This document shows, piece by piece, positions 25,651 through 35,930 of a DNA stretch of 64,000 nt (positions within the stretch are counted from its first letter, which is position 1; the number at the start of each line of letters is the position of its first letter). This stretch comes from Paenisporosarcina quisquiliarum. GTDB taxonomy: Bacteria; Bacillota; Bacilli; Bacillales_A; Planococcaceae. A model generated the notes under the pieces. That model searched no databases, was not told the origin of the DNA, and saw only the letters and a program-made list of their open reading frames with translations. The stretch lies in assembly GCF_027563315.1 (NCBI RefSeq), contig NZ_JAMKBJ010000015.1:1-64000 (forward strand), in the 5' to 3' direction. The translations under genes were made by a program, and so were the position numbers.

Positions 25651-26740
25651 CTCCTTTATTAAACTTATCTTCGTTTTGCTTTTCTGTGTCAGTTAAAGGT
25701 AAACCTATAAGCTTCTTAATTTGAATAGCCGTCAACTGTATTGTCTGGCTTGTTTTTTGTATACGACCATTATGATTAAAAGCACGACCTAACCATAGAG
25801 AGTTATTTGTCCTATGCCAATCTATTTTTGACAATTTTTTTATATAATTAGTCCAATCATCTGAGTGGTATTCACGTAGATATTTTCCAACCACTCCTAA
25901 CGCTTCAACAAAAACCGCATGTCCAACAATATAATTAGCACGTAATTCTCTTGTATTAATCTCTTTATTTAAAACAGAATTCCATTCAATTATCGAGTTA
26001 CATAATAAAGACCAAAAATCATACACAAACTCCTCATCTTTAATGGAGATATTCTCACCCTTATTTTTACCTAGTAACTTCAAATTAGTATTATAGATAT
26101 GATTCAACGCTAATATTTTTGGGGAATTCTTAGATAAAGAAACCCTTTCCTTATCGGTGTATCTTGTTAATAAAGGAATCTTAGCAATTATATCTTTTGT
26201 AATGATGGATAATTTATCACGATGATCATATAAAATCCCAATTGATGAAGTGGTGTTTACCGCATGTCTATTTAGATCGGAAAATATTTGCTGCGATTTT
26301 TTTAACCCATCGTCATGAAAAAATACAACAGATATTGTCTCACTCCCTAATTCTGGAGACAACTTTAATGCTTCCTCAATAGCTGCTCGACGGTGCTGCC
26401 CATCATTAATTAAAAAGCGTGCGTCTAAAGCAATCCTTAATTGTCCTAAATCCTTTGAATTAGCAGCTTGATTAAACGGAGTGAAATTAAGTTCACCATC
26501 AACAGAAGCAGTAATTGAAGAAAAAACATAATCATTTATATTATCTACAATGTAGTTGGTCATTTCAGGAATTCGAGCCTTGTTAAGAATTCTTTGAGAG
26601 CGATGCTCCGGTGGAATCTCATCTTCATCAAATAAAAATATTTTCGGTATAATTCTGAGTGGACACATAGCAACAAAATATTCCTTTCCTGCTTGGATAC
26701 CTCGGATAGCAGGGAAATTATAACTAAAAGTCGCGTCCAA
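25643..26740 (-). CDS. dndB: DndB, DGQHR-domain protein of the dnd operon
   Basis: The 365-residue protein carries the DGQHR motif in Ile-Asn-Asp-Gly-Gln-His-Arg-Arg near residue 113, followed by Phe-Ser-Asp-Leu-Asn-Arg-His-Ala, both family hallmarks. DndB represses dnd transcription in studied systems and influences which sites are modified; the motif resembles ParB/Srx-like NTP-binding folds. It is the first gene of the operon. Its start is TTG, with GGGGG 8 bases upstream. A 12-bp palindrome between promoter and gene is a candidate operator. Confidence 0.9.
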   Translation of the reverse strand: MDATFSYNFPAIRGIQAGKEYFVAMCPLRIIPKIFLFDEDEIPPEHRSQRILNKARIPEMTNYIVDNINDYVFSSITASVDGELNFTPFNQAANSKDLGQLRIALDARFLINDGQHRRAAIEEALKLSPELGSETISVVFFHDDGLKKSQQIFSDLNRHAVNTTSSIGILYDHRDKLSIITKDIIAKIPLLTRYTDKERVSLSKNSPKILALNHIYNTNLKLLGKNKGENISIKDEEFVYDFWSLLCNSIIEWNSVLNKEINTRELRANYIVGHAVFVEALGVVGKYLREYHSDDWTNYIKKLSKIDWHRTNNSLWLGRAFNHNGRIQKTSQTIQLTAIQIKKLIGLPLTDTEKQNEDKFNKGVE

Positions 26741-26755
26741 TGTAATAGCCCCCTT

Positions 26756-26767
26756 TTACGTACGTAA
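26756..26767. promoter_or_regulatory. 12-bp perfect palindrome before dndB
   Basis: TTACGTACGTAA lies between the dndB -10 element and its ribosome binding site. The position suits an operator or roadblock. DndB itself is the natural candidate ligand, by analogy with the autoregulation described in other dnd systems. Confidence 0.5.
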
Positions 26768-26778
26768 TATTTAATAAT

Positions 26779-26807
26779 AGTATAAGACCGTTTTGCAAAA
26801 AACACAA
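26779..26807 (-). promoter_or_regulatory. dndB promoter
   Basis: TTGTGT and TATACT are spaced by 17 bases on the minus strand, about 40 bases before dndB. Confidence 0.65.
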
Positions 26808-26847
26808 GGAAAAAGACGAACCTTTATTCGCATTCCCAAAAATTAGC

Positions 26848-26876
26848 TTGTCATTATAACTTAACTTCCTTATTAT
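26848..26876 (+). promoter_or_regulatory. dptF promoter
   Basis: TTGTCA and TATTAT are spaced by exactly 17 bases on the plus strand, 60 bases before dptF. The modification and restriction operons thus diverge from one 190-base region. Confidence 0.6.
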
Positions 26877-26935
26877 TTACAATCCCCTATGTTAAAATGT
26901 TATTAATACAAATGAAATTTTGGAGTTGATAATTG

Positions 26936-29221
26936 ATGAACTTCAACGGAGGTTTTTTAAACTTTTTAGAAGACAGTAGCCCTATAGGAGCTCAGATTGC
27001 AAAAAAAATGGAAGATCTAATATTCGAGGACCCAAGTAGTTCAATTATAAAAGCTCGAGTTTTTGCAGAAGAAATTATTTCCCAAGTATTTAAACATGAG
27101 AATTTAGAGGTTTTTCATCTATCGTTAAACGATAAAATTTCATTCCTCTCTAAAGAAGGTTACTTTGAGAGGGATATACAAAGATCTTTTGATATTATCC
27201 GCTTAGCTGGTAACAAAGCTGCGCATGATGGGCAATTTAATGATATTACAGAAGCATTTAAGCTGCATAAAGAAATGTACAAGATTGGGGTATGGTTTTA
27301 TGAGGTTTATTCTCTTGAACAGCAATTAAAAATACCTTTATATGAAATACCTCAAATAAAACCAAAAGAAAATATAGAAGACATTGTTAGAAAACAAATT
27401 GGAGAACTTATAGGTTTAGTTAATTTTAACCAATTGAAACGTAATAGTTCTGTTCGAGCAGACCTTCCTAAAGCTAAGATAAATGAAAATATAGAAACAT
27501 CAACAAATATTCTCACTAAGGATTTACAAAGTGATCAAAGTTATTTATTGAGGGAACTAACTCGTTTGAAGGACTCTTCACAAGAAGCTATTGAGAATGC
27601 AAGTCAATTTAGTACTTTTAAAGACTACATGCACGTTGACCGTAAGATCCAATTAGATCTTGAAAATATTTTAAACACTAGAGATTCAAATATGGGAAAT
27701 CTCATTTTATTATGTGGTAGTGTTGGAGATGGAAAATCCCACTTATTAGCCTATCTGAAAGAAAAAAGACCAGAGTTAATAAAAAATTACACTATATACA
27801 ATGATGCTACAGAAAGCTTTTCTCCAAATAAAGACTCAATGGAAACGCTAGAAGAAATATTGAACAATTTTTCTGATGAGAAAATCAACTTTTCTACAGA
27901 TAAAATAATCCTCGCAATAAATATGGGTGTATTGCATAACTTTATTTATAGAAAGCATGAAAATTATACCTATAATAATCTAAAAATATTTGTCGAAAAT
28001 AGTGAACTATTTTTAAACAATATAACTGCAAGTTATAGCAGAGGAAATATCGATTTATTAAGTTTTGGCGATTATCATTCATACGAACTTACTGTAAATG
28101 GACCCACATCAACATTTTATTCTGCTTTGATTAACAAAGTTTTTAGTCCTTCTTCAAATAATCCGTTTTATTTAGCTTTACAAGAAGACGAAGATCGACA
28201 TCTTAATACAATCGTTCATGAAAATTATAAGTTTATGCAAAACTCATTTGTTCAAGAACAAATTATACAACTTATAATCCAAGCAATTATAAAGAAAAAA
28301 TTAGTAATTTCAGCGAGAGCCTTTCTAAATTTTCTAGCAGATATATTAATTCCCGATGAAGTTGTTAATAGAAAGCTTCTAAATGATTTTGAAGTATTAG
28401 AACAATCACTGCCAAACCTTTTATTTAATAGAAGAGAGAGATCGATCATTTTGGAAGCAGTCAGCCAATTAGATCCCATCCACTATAGATCCGTTTACAC
28501 TGATCAGCTAGCCGTAAATTTGAACACGCTTAGTAATTGGACTCCTATTATTAATGAGTATATTCAAGAAGAAGTATCAAACAAATGGTTAGTTCCAATT
28601 ATAACGGACAATAATTTAATTAATCACTCTTTTAATATGTTTTTTGAGTTTTTTGTTCGATTAAATTACTTAGTTAATAAGGAATTTTCTTCTTCAATTA
28701 GCACCCATAATTATAAAGATTATCTTAATAATTTATATTTCTTTAATATTGGCAATCTGCAACATATTAGAAATGTTTATGAAGAAATTAAATCCGCTAT
28801 TTTCAAATGGAAAGGAAGTCCTAAAAGGGATTTTATATACCTTAATAATCCATCTGAAAAGTTTCGATTATCTCAGAAGTTAAACTTAAGCCCAACTTTG
28901 GAGCATCTTTCAAAGAGAACTGACGAGTCAATTGATACTTTCAAAACTTCGATTGTCTTGGGTTATAAAAATGGTGAGAATTCAGACAACATATATTTGG
29001 AAATTGATTTCCCACTATACCAACTGCTTAGAAAGGTTCAGACTGGATATCGACCAAATAAACAAGATGCTGAGGATGGGATTAAGTTTGTAGAGTTTAT
29101 CGAAAAGATATATAAATTTGGAGATAAAAAGAAAGAAATGCTTGTTCATTTTCCACAAGATAATAAATTTTACATGGTTAAACGTGATGATTTTGGATCA
29201 TTTGTATTTGAAAGGGAGTAA
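26936..29221 (+). CDS. dptF: DNA phosphorothioation-dependent restriction protein DptF
   Basis: First gene of the restriction operon, divergent from dndB. The product (about 760 residues) carries a P-loop Gly-Ser-Val-Gly-Asp-Gly-Lys-Ser-His near residue 260 after an N-terminal helical region with an Asn-Lys-Ala-Ala-His-Asp-Gly motif. DptF, G and H together attack DNA that lacks phosphorothioates. The mechanism of DptF is not settled; the P-loop suggests NTP use. ATG at 26936 is chosen; TTG at 26933 is slightly better spaced from GGAG. Confidence 0.9.
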   Translation: MNFNGGFLNFLEDSSPIGAQIAKKMEDLIFEDPSSSIIKARVFAEEIISQVFKHENLEVFHLSLNDKISFLSKEGYFERDIQRSFDIIRLAGNKAAHDGQFNDITEAFKLHKEMYKIGVWFYEVYSLEQQLKIPLYEIPQIKPKENIEDIVRKQIGELIGLVNFNQLKRNSSVRADLPKAKINENIETSTNILTKDLQSDQSYLLRELTRLKDSSQEAIENASQFSTFKDYMHVDRKIQLDLENILNTRDSNMGNLILLCGSVGDGKSHLLAYLKEKRPELIKNYTIYNDATESFSPNKDSMETLEEILNNFSDEKINFSTDKIILAINMGVLHNFIYRKHENYTYNNLKIFVENSELFLNNITASYSRGNIDLLSFGDYHSYELTVNGPTSTFYSALINKVFSPSSNNPFYLALQEDEDRHLNTIVHENYKFMQNSFVQEQIIQLIIQAIIKKKLVISARAFLNFLADILIPDEVVNRKLLNDFEVLEQSLPNLLFNRRERSIILEAVSQLDPIHYRSVYTDQLAVNLNTLSNWTPIINEYIQEEVSNKWLVPIITDNNLINHSFNMFFEFFVRLNYLVNKEFSSSISTHNYKDYLNNLYFFNIGNLQHIRNVYEEIKSAIFKWKGSPKRDFIYLNNPSEKFRLSQKLNLSPTLEHLSKRTDESIDTFKTSIVLGYKNGENSDNIYLEIDFPLYQLLRKVQTGYRPNKQDAEDGIKFVEFIEKIYKFGDKKKEMLVHFPQDNKFYMVKRDDFGSFVFERE

Positions 29222-29227
29222 TAATTA

Positions 29228-30634
29228 GTGGTGCAAACTACTCTGGATCTAGAAAAGTTAAATAATCTTCTTAGTAAAGGAAATCATGAAACTGGTGAAG
29301 TATTAGATGTGTTGCCCTTTTTATCAAAAAGAACTAGGAAAATAAAGGGGCAATTTAACAAAGTCCTTGGTGAATATATTAGAAATATCTGTGAGGTTAA
29401 ACTTGATGAAAAATCATTAAAGAGAAATGATGATTTTTATTCCTCTCAAGAAGAAAACGAGTTAAGTGAACATATTGCCAGTAGTGTCGAATTTAATCAT
29501 GACGACGATAAACATGACTTTATTCGATTTATGGATCACTACTTATTTAACCAAGAAGAGATCAAACCGATACATCCATTTTTGTTTAATTTTATAAAGA
29601 TTGATTCTAATTTAAATGAATTTGGGAAGTACTCTCATTTTATGAATGACGTTTTAGTCAGAGGCAATAGGGAAATTAAGAATATTTTCAAAAGTAAAGA
29701 AACCGATGATATTCTTACTGAATTGATTTTAAACAAGATGGACGTATTAAAAGAAGTAAAGCAGGAAAAAAAGGAACAATATCAAGCTTTATTTGAACCT
29801 CTTACAAGTCTATATCAAGAAGATATAATTTATCTTTCTCAGTATAAAGATTATTTTTTAACGTCTTTCCCTTTATTGACTCATTATTATGTTTTCATGT
29901 ACGCGTGCCAGTTAGTCTTTAATTTTGAGCGATTTACTGATAGTACTTTTGACGAAGTACATCCATTATATTTCACACTTGAATGGGAAAGTGTGAGTAA
30001 AAGAAGAAAGGCTGCGGGTGAACTTGAGGGACTAAGGTATATAAAAGAAAAAGCTATAAACCTTTTTCCTCACATTCACACGATCTCTCATCTCAACCAC
30101 AATTCTCTTAATCCACCGAATTCAGAAGGAAAGAGATCTTTTATTCCATATTACGAATTACAACAAAAGATTCAAGCGATGGGACATGAATATGAAAAAG
30201 ATTATTTAAATGAATTAAAGCGATGGATTGTTGAGTATTCCAGACTTAAAAACATTGAACCTAAAAAAGAACCTGAAGATTTAGCTGCTGCCTTTAAAGC
30301 TTTATTTCAATGCTTAAGAGAAGGTATGAGCAGTGAAGTTATTGATAAATACGGGAAAAATTTAGAAGATTTAGGCTCAGGTCAATTTATAAAAAGTCGA
30401 GGAAGTACAGGGCAAGTCTTTAATATTAAACATGATTTCCTTCTTCTTTTAACAGCAATATCCGTGAAAAACAAACGGATTCCCCTTAATGATCTATTCC
30501 TAGAATTTCGTAAAAGAGGAATAGCGTTAGATAGATATTCTAAAAAAGAAATCATAACTTTATTGGATAAGTTAAACATTCTAGACAAAAAAAGCGATAG
30601 TGGTGATGCTCAGTATGTCAAACCAATTCTTTAA
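29228..30634 (+). CDS. dptG: DNA phosphorothioation-dependent restriction protein DptG
   Basis: The 468-residue protein lies between dptF and dptH. It has no nuclease or ATPase motif I can see. It is mainly helical, with a Phe-Met-Asp-His-Tyr-Leu-Phe segment near 97 and a Trp-Glu-Ser-Val-Ser-Lys-Arg-Arg-Lys-Ala segment near 255. Assignment rests on position, length and these family-like stretches. Two GTG codons stand side by side at the start, with GGGAG upstream. The end overlaps dptH. Confidence 0.85.
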   Translation: MVQTTLDLEKLNNLLSKGNHETGEVLDVLPFLSKRTRKIKGQFNKVLGEYIRNICEVKLDEKSLKRNDDFYSSQEENELSEHIASSVEFNHDDDKHDFIRFMDHYLFNQEEIKPIHPFLFNFIKIDSNLNEFGKYSHFMNDVLVRGNREIKNIFKSKETDDILTELILNKMDVLKEVKQEKKEQYQALFEPLTSLYQEDIIYLSQYKDYFLTSFPLLTHYYVFMYACQLVFNFERFTDSTFDEVHPLYFTLEWESVSKRRKAAGELEGLRYIKEKAINLFPHIHTISHLNHNSLNPPNSEGKRSFIPYYELQQKIQAMGHEYEKDYLNELKRWIVEYSRLKNIEPKKEPEDLAAAFKALFQCLREGMSSEVIDKYGKNLEDLGSGQFIKSRGSTGQVFNIKHDFLLLLTAISVKNKRIPLNDLFLEFRKRGIALDRYSKKEIITLLDKLNILDKKSDSGDAQYVKPIL

Positions 30635-33600
30635 ATATATATCCACATTAATAATTGAACATTTTACTCGAGAGGGTATAAAATCTGGAGATAGATATTA
30701 TCTTCAATTGGATAATGATTCTGATGTGGAAAAACTAGTTAATGGAATGAAAGAAAATGATTCGCAAATTTTTATTTATAAGCATGAACTTGGTGATGAA
30801 TACTATACTTTCTCACTCCCACTTGGTGAAGTGAATTTAGTTGTGGCTAATACTTCTGAAGTTGTAAAACCGGATTTCTTAGTAACGTTAAGAAATTTAG
30901 TAGGTGAGCAGAAAGGCATTTGGAAAGATACTGCACTAATTAGTATAGTTTCGGAACAACTAGATTCAATTCAAGGAGGTAGCAGTGATTTGCAAAAAGA
31001 GGGCATGCCTCTACATCCTAACTCTCTTTTCGTAAGTTTAAAAAACAAGATAGAAAATAGCACTCTTGAAAAAACAGATCAAATTATTTTATTGGATAAT
31101 TTAGATAGTCTCCTTAAAGAACAAGTTTTTCTTAAGATAAACTTGTTCGATTTTGAAGATATATTTTCTACGTTAAATAAAGGCAGAATTAGTGATAAAG
31201 AATACTACAAATTCGGTCTCTTTAAAGATCCTGATTTAAGTACCTTTAACGGTAAAGAACAAAAGAAACGAATTGAGGAAAACAGAGACTTATTTGATTT
31301 TGTGAAAAAAGTTCATAACTTTGGATTAGATAAGGAAGAATTAGAAAATCGATTCAGTCCAACAGGTGCAAATGAATTAATTGCAGAAAACTGGATGGAG
31401 ATGGAATTTCCTAAAGTATTTAAACATCACAGTGATTTTATTAACTTAAATAAAAAGACAAAAATCGATTTAAACTCCCTTAAGGTTTTGGATAAATTAA
31501 TTCTCTGGAACAAACCTTTAAGTGAAAAAGCTAACGGAAAAAGAAAAAGAAATATCGTTATTTTTAACCCAGATGGCAAAAAAGAAGTAGATCTTCAAAT
31601 GGGTTTCAGTTTAGTAGGAAGTTCAAAAAGCCTATCTTCCCAATATCTTAAAATTCCCAGACATTTTACTGCAGATTTAAACGTTAAGGTTATGTTGACA
31701 AATTTAACTGCAAAGATTAAAACTGAACCTTACAAACCAACTTTCGTACGGTTCTCATATAAGCATGATAATAAAGCAGCTTTAGGAGCAGAGTTTTCTA
31801 TTGCGGTTTTACCTATTGACCCTATATATTTGGATGAATATAAATCAAGTTATTTAATCGATGCAGATAATGGTCACATACAAATTCAATATGAAGACGA
31901 AGAGTTGCATTTTGGCAATGGTTTAGTCAGTAAAAAAATAGAGATTAAAGAAAATAATCAACGCACTGCCGTATCGCAAGACGAAAGACTTACTATTGTT
32001 CCTCTACCAGAAGCTTATAATGATGACGATGAATTAAAAATTACAATTGATTTTGATCAAGTAAGCATCCCTATTATTTTTAAAAATGAGTTACCGGAAT
32101 CTCTGCCAATAACCGGTCATCGATTATGGAAATTGATACGAGAATCTGGCCAAGATATTCAATGGATTAAAGAGAATAACCGATTAATACTTGAAAACAG
32201 AGAGTTCTATTTTCATTCAGAATACCGTGAATTTTTTGAGTGGGAGAGTTACTGGATCGAGAAAGGTCTAAAACATGCAAAATTCGAGTCAGGTCAGCTC
32301 ATCTCACAAAATATTAATTTAAGTGATAATTTACGCGAGGCGTATAGTCGTCTAATAACTTACTTTAAAATCAGTAATACCATCCCTAGTTTATGCACAA
32401 TAACGGCGGATTTAAAAGCCCGTGCTCAAGAGTATATAAACGAATATCAAAATGAAATAAGTACTTTTAAAGATGGATCTCCAGCTGGATCAAAAGGAAG
32501 AGATATATTTAAATTAGGAACAATTGTTTCTAATGAAACTTTGTATTTTACTCCACTACACCCAATTATGCTCGCATTTAAATTAAAAGTTTATGAATTG
32601 TTGAATACAGAGGAAATTGAAAACAGTATTTTAAGCCGTATTACCCCTGATTCACTCGTTCCATTTTTATATGACGAAAAAACACTTTTTAAACCCGAAC
32701 ATCAGCAAGCGGTCATGGAGTGGTTAACTTTTAAACCAGTGAATCAAATTTCTGTATCTGATGCTAATCAATATCTAGCTAAAGTAGTTAGTGATAAAAT
32801 ATCACAGTTCAAAGAACATTTCTCTTACTTATTTATTCAACTATCTCAGGCCCCTCTTCAACTTAATGTTATAAACATTTCGAATGATATAGAGGTTGTA
32901 AGAGGGATTTTACAATGGATGTTAGAGGAGATTAAAAAAAATGGTGCCGAAAATTTAAAACCAATAGAAGTAACTTTATACAAAGATGAGAATGTAGAAA
33001 GCGCTTTTGAAATTTATGCCCGTACAGATACAGTTGAACAATTTGAGGAATTATTCCAATTAAGGTTAAACAAGATTAAGGACATGGATTCAGATGATGT
33101 ACTAAGAATAATAAGAGAAAAACTTTTCTTTTATAGCCAAGAGCCAAGCTCAGACTTTAGATATGCACATATTTCTTTTTATAAAATGCATGCCCAAGAA
33201 CATCATGCTGTTCAACCTATTAACGATATGAATACCGGTTTAGCAATCGAAGGCCTTTATTCTAGTGTCCCTTCTATGAGAGACGAGGAAACTTACAAGA
33301 GCGGTTTCGGAACTAAAGGTTATAGTAATAGCATAGAAGATCTTAACTACCTAACTACTGTAGCTTACTATTTTAATGAATTGGCAGCAAATTTGCGGAA
33401 TGGTGGGAATGATAGCTACAGAAAAGGGGAAGCCATTTTATCTCGTATTACTACGGCAGATGAAGTGACTTTAGAAAAGATTTTCAAATCTTCTTATTGG
33501 GTAACGTTTGTTGACCCATCTGTGGATTTAGAATTCTTTAATAAATACAATGGTAATTTAGTTGTAATTCATTATAGTGATCAATATTCTTCGTCAAGTC

Positions 33601-35894
33601 GTTTTGATGCCATTACAGTGACGGATAAATCTCAACAATATTATGCTGTAATCAAAGAGTTTCTTATTCAAAAGAATGTAGAAGGAACCGACGAAAATGT
33701 TCTTAATACAATCAAAGCCTTTAATACTTTTAATGGTGAATGGTTATTAAGAATCATTGGAAGCAAGGGACATTTTGATAGAGAAAAATTAAGTATAATA
33801 TCTGCTATAAAATATTCTGTTTCTTATTTTGATCATCCTAACATCTTATGGATTCCCATCTCTCTTGAAGAAGTTCTGCGTGTAGCCGGTGTGGTAGGAT
33901 TAAGCAAAAGTGAAGGTGTTTTTACTGCAAAAAACCTTCAAATGAAAGGAAGCAAAAGCGACGACTTGCTATTAATCGGTTTAGAAATTAATAATGGGCA
34001 AATCGCTCTTCACTTCTATCCTATTGAAGTTAAAATCGGTTTAAATAAAGGTGAAGTCTTAAATAAAGCAAGATCACAAGTTAAAAACACTAAGAATATT
34101 TTCATTGATGCATTAACGGGAGAAATGGGAGAAACTTTTTCTGGGAGATTTTATCGTAATTTCTTCGCTCAACTGGTCATCTCCAATGCAAAAAAACTCG
34201 AGCAGAGTGACTTCTGGATTGAAAAAAATTATTCACTCTCTGATGTAGTCATTGAAAAATTATTGAAAGATGACTATATTGTTTCAAACAGTCTATCTAA
34301 ATATATCGGTGATGGCGCAATCTTATCTTTCCAAAAGGATGCTTATCATCGAAGTGCTCTATTAGAGGATGAAGTTTTATTGTTAAACCTTACAGAAAAA
34401 GATGGATATGAAGGCTTAATAGCATCAATAAAACAGATGAGAACATGGATGCATGAAGAACAAAATGATTTTATTAAGGAAGAAATGCTGTCTAACATAT
34501 ATAAAGTAGGGACAATCTCTCCAGCAATAAAAACAATAAGTGTGCCACTAACTACATCTGTAGAAAAAGGAATGTATATTCTGAATACCGACACAAATGT
34601 TTCAGACAAAATGCCAGTAGAGTCTCCTAGCATTGATGATACTCTGATTGAAATTGAGGTCTCTGAAGGTTTAGATAATGATTCTCCCGATAAAGAAAGT
34701 ATGGGTAATTCCATCGAAAAGGAAGATCCTATTATAGTTCCAGTGAACGATGAAAAAACGGACTCTATTCCACTTGAAAAGTTACGAATTAAAATTGGCC
34801 GAGCTGAAAACTCTAGTAGAGAAATATTCTGGGAATATGGAAATAATGGATTAGCTAATAGACATTTATTGATTTCTGGAAAATCAGGGCAAGGAAAAAC
34901 ATACTTCATGCAATGTTTACTTTTGGAAAAGTCAAAATTGGGTATCCCAAGTATTGTGATCGATTATACCGAAGGATTCTTACCTAATCAGTTAGAACCA
35001 GAATTCGTAGAATATTTAGGGGACAAAATAAATCAAAAAATTGTATACAGCGAAAAGTTACCGATAAATCCTTTTCAAAGAAATATACGTGACATTGGCG
35101 GTATACAATTACCTGAATCCAATACAGATGTAGCAGAACGCATAAAAAGCGTATTTTCTGCTGTCTATAAAACATTAGGCATCCAACAGCTTAACGCGAT
35201 CTATGAGGCTGTTTCTAAAGGATTAGAATTATATAATAGTAATTTAAATTTAGTGAAGTTGAAGCAACTTCTCGAGGAGGATGGTTCTAGTTATGCTAAA
35301 ACTGCTCTTTCTCAAATAAGACCATTAATCGATCGGAATCCCTTCAGTCTAGATAACGGGATAGACTGGAAGAAACATATTGAGAGTAATGGCGAAATCT
35401 ATATTATTCAATTAACTGGTTTTCCAAGAGATGTACAATTAATAATTACTGAATTTATCCTATGGGATTTATGGAATTATTCTGTAAGATTTGGTAATAA
35501 AAACGAACCAATTCCAGTTATTATGGATGAAGCACAGAATTTAGACCATACAGAAAAGTCTCCTTCCGCGAGAGTATTAACAGAGGGTAGAAAATTTGGT
35601 TGGTCTGCTTGGTATGCAACACAATTTCTAAAATCACAATTAGATATTGATGAACTGGCTAGGTTACAAAATTCATCTCAAAAGGTTTATTTTTCACCAC
35701 CAGAACAAGAGCTATCAAATATAGCTTCTAGTTTAACTAAAGATGCTCAAGAAAAAAAACACTGGGAAAATAAATTGAGCTCTTTAAGAAAAGGCCAGTG
35801 TATCGTTCATGGACCAATTCTTCAAGACAATGGTGAATTATCCAACCCCACGGTAACGGTTGTAAACATAATTCCTCTTTCTGAGAGAATATAA
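30615..35894 (+). CDS. dptH: DNA phosphorothioation-dependent restriction protein DptH
   Basis: A very large protein (about 1760 residues), typical of DptH. The C-terminal third is a HerA/FtsK-like ATPase: Walker A Gly-Lys-Ser-Gly-Gln-Gly-Lys-Thr near residue 1425, Walker B Pro-Val-Ile-Met-Asp-Glu-Ala-Gln-Asn near 1640, and a Thr-Glu-Gly-Arg-Lys-Phe-Gly-Trp sensor-like segment after it. The long N-terminal part is not recognised by motif. DptH is the likely DNA translocase of the DptFGH restriction complex. ATG at 30615 is chosen, inside the end of dptG; the frame is open from GTG 30600. A strong terminator follows. Confidence 0.9.
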   Translation: MSNQFFKYISTLIIEHFTREGIKSGDRYYLQLDNDSDVEKLVNGMKENDSQIFIYKHELGDEYYTFSLPLGEVNLVVANTSEVVKPDFLVTLRNLVGEQKGIWKDTALISIVSEQLDSIQGGSSDLQKEGMPLHPNSLFVSLKNKIENSTLEKTDQIILLDNLDSLLKEQVFLKINLFDFEDIFSTLNKGRISDKEYYKFGLFKDPDLSTFNGKEQKKRIEENRDLFDFVKKVHNFGLDKEELENRFSPTGANELIAENWMEMEFPKVFKHHSDFINLNKKTKIDLNSLKVLDKLILWNKPLSEKANGKRKRNIVIFNPDGKKEVDLQMGFSLVGSSKSLSSQYLKIPRHFTADLNVKVMLTNLTAKIKTEPYKPTFVRFSYKHDNKAALGAEFSIAVLPIDPIYLDEYKSSYLIDADNGHIQIQYEDEELHFGNGLVSKKIEIKENNQRTAVSQDERLTIVPLPEAYNDDDELKITIDFDQVSIPIIFKNELPESLPITGHRLWKLIRESGQDIQWIKENNRLILENREFYFHSEYREFFEWESYWIEKGLKHAKFESGQLISQNINLSDNLREAYSRLITYFKISNTIPSLCTITADLKARAQEYINEYQNEISTFKDGSPAGSKGRDIFKLGTIVSNETLYFTPLHPIMLAFKLKVYELLNTEEIENSILSRITPDSLVPFLYDEKTLFKPEHQQAVMEWLTFKPVNQISVSDANQYLAKVVSDKISQFKEHFSYLFIQLSQAPLQLNVINISNDIEVVRGILQWMLEEIKKNGAENLKPIEVTLYKDENVESAFEIYARTDTVEQFEELFQLRLNKIKDMDSDDVLRIIREKLFFYSQEPSSDFRYAHISFYKMHAQEHHAVQPINDMNTGLAIEGLYSSVPSMRDEETYKSGFGTKGYSNSIEDLNYLTTVAYYFNELAANLRNGGNDSYRKGEAILSRITTADEVTLEKIFKSSYWVTFVDPSVDLEFFNKYNGNLVVIHYSDQYSSSSRFDAITVTDKSQQYYAVIKEFLIQKNVEGTDENVLNTIKAFNTFNGEWLLRIIGSKGHFDREKLSIISAIKYSVSYFDHPNILWIPISLEEVLRVAGVVGLSKSEGVFTAKNLQMKGSKSDDLLLIGLEINNGQIALHFYPIEVKIGLNKGEVLNKARSQVKNTKNIFIDALTGEMGETFSGRFYRNFFAQLVISNAKKLEQSDFWIEKNYSLSDVVIEKLLKDDYIVSNSLSKYIGDGAILSFQKDAYHRSALLEDEVLLLNLTEKDGYEGLIASIKQMRTWMHEEQNDFIKEEMLSNIYKVGTISPAIKTISVPLTTSVEKGMYILNTDTNVSDKMPVESPSIDDTLIEIEVSEGLDNDSPDKESMGNSIEKEDPIIVPVNDEKTDSIPLEKLRIKIGRAENSSREIFWEYGNNGLANRHLLISGKSGQGKTYFMQCLLLEKSKLGIPSIVIDYTEGFLPNQLEPEFVEYLGDKINQKIVYSEKLPINPFQRNIRDIGGIQLPESNTDVAERIKSVFSAVYKTLGIQQLNAIYEAVSKGLELYNSNLNLVKLKQLLEEDGSSYAKTALSQIRPLIDRNPFSLDNGIDWKKHIESNGEIYIIQLTGFPRDVQLIITEFILWDLWNYSVRFGNKNEPIPVIMDEAQNLDHTEKSPSARVLTEGRKFGWSAWYATQFLKSQLDIDELARLQNSSQKVYFSPPEQELSNIASSLTKDAQEKKHWENKLSSLRKGQCIVHGPILQDNGELSNPTVTVVNIIPLSERI

Positions 35895-35895
35895 T

Positions 35896-35930
35896 AAAAA
35901 AATTCCCACCAATTTGGTGGGAATTTTTTT
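35896..35930. terminator. Bidirectional terminator behind dptH
   Basis: AATTCCCACC with its perfect complement and a 5-base loop, flanked by A7 and T7. It also covers the stop codon of the converging dndE-like gene. Confidence 0.9.

Noticed and set aside
34346-34909. 187-aa minus-strand frame inside dptH
   Set aside because: Complement of an Ile/Ser/Glu-rich stretch of dptH; no ribosome site, no recognisable domain.
35896-35930. Inverted repeat as a possible island attachment site
   Set aside because: It is a normal bidirectional terminator between convergent genes and has no second copy at the other edge.
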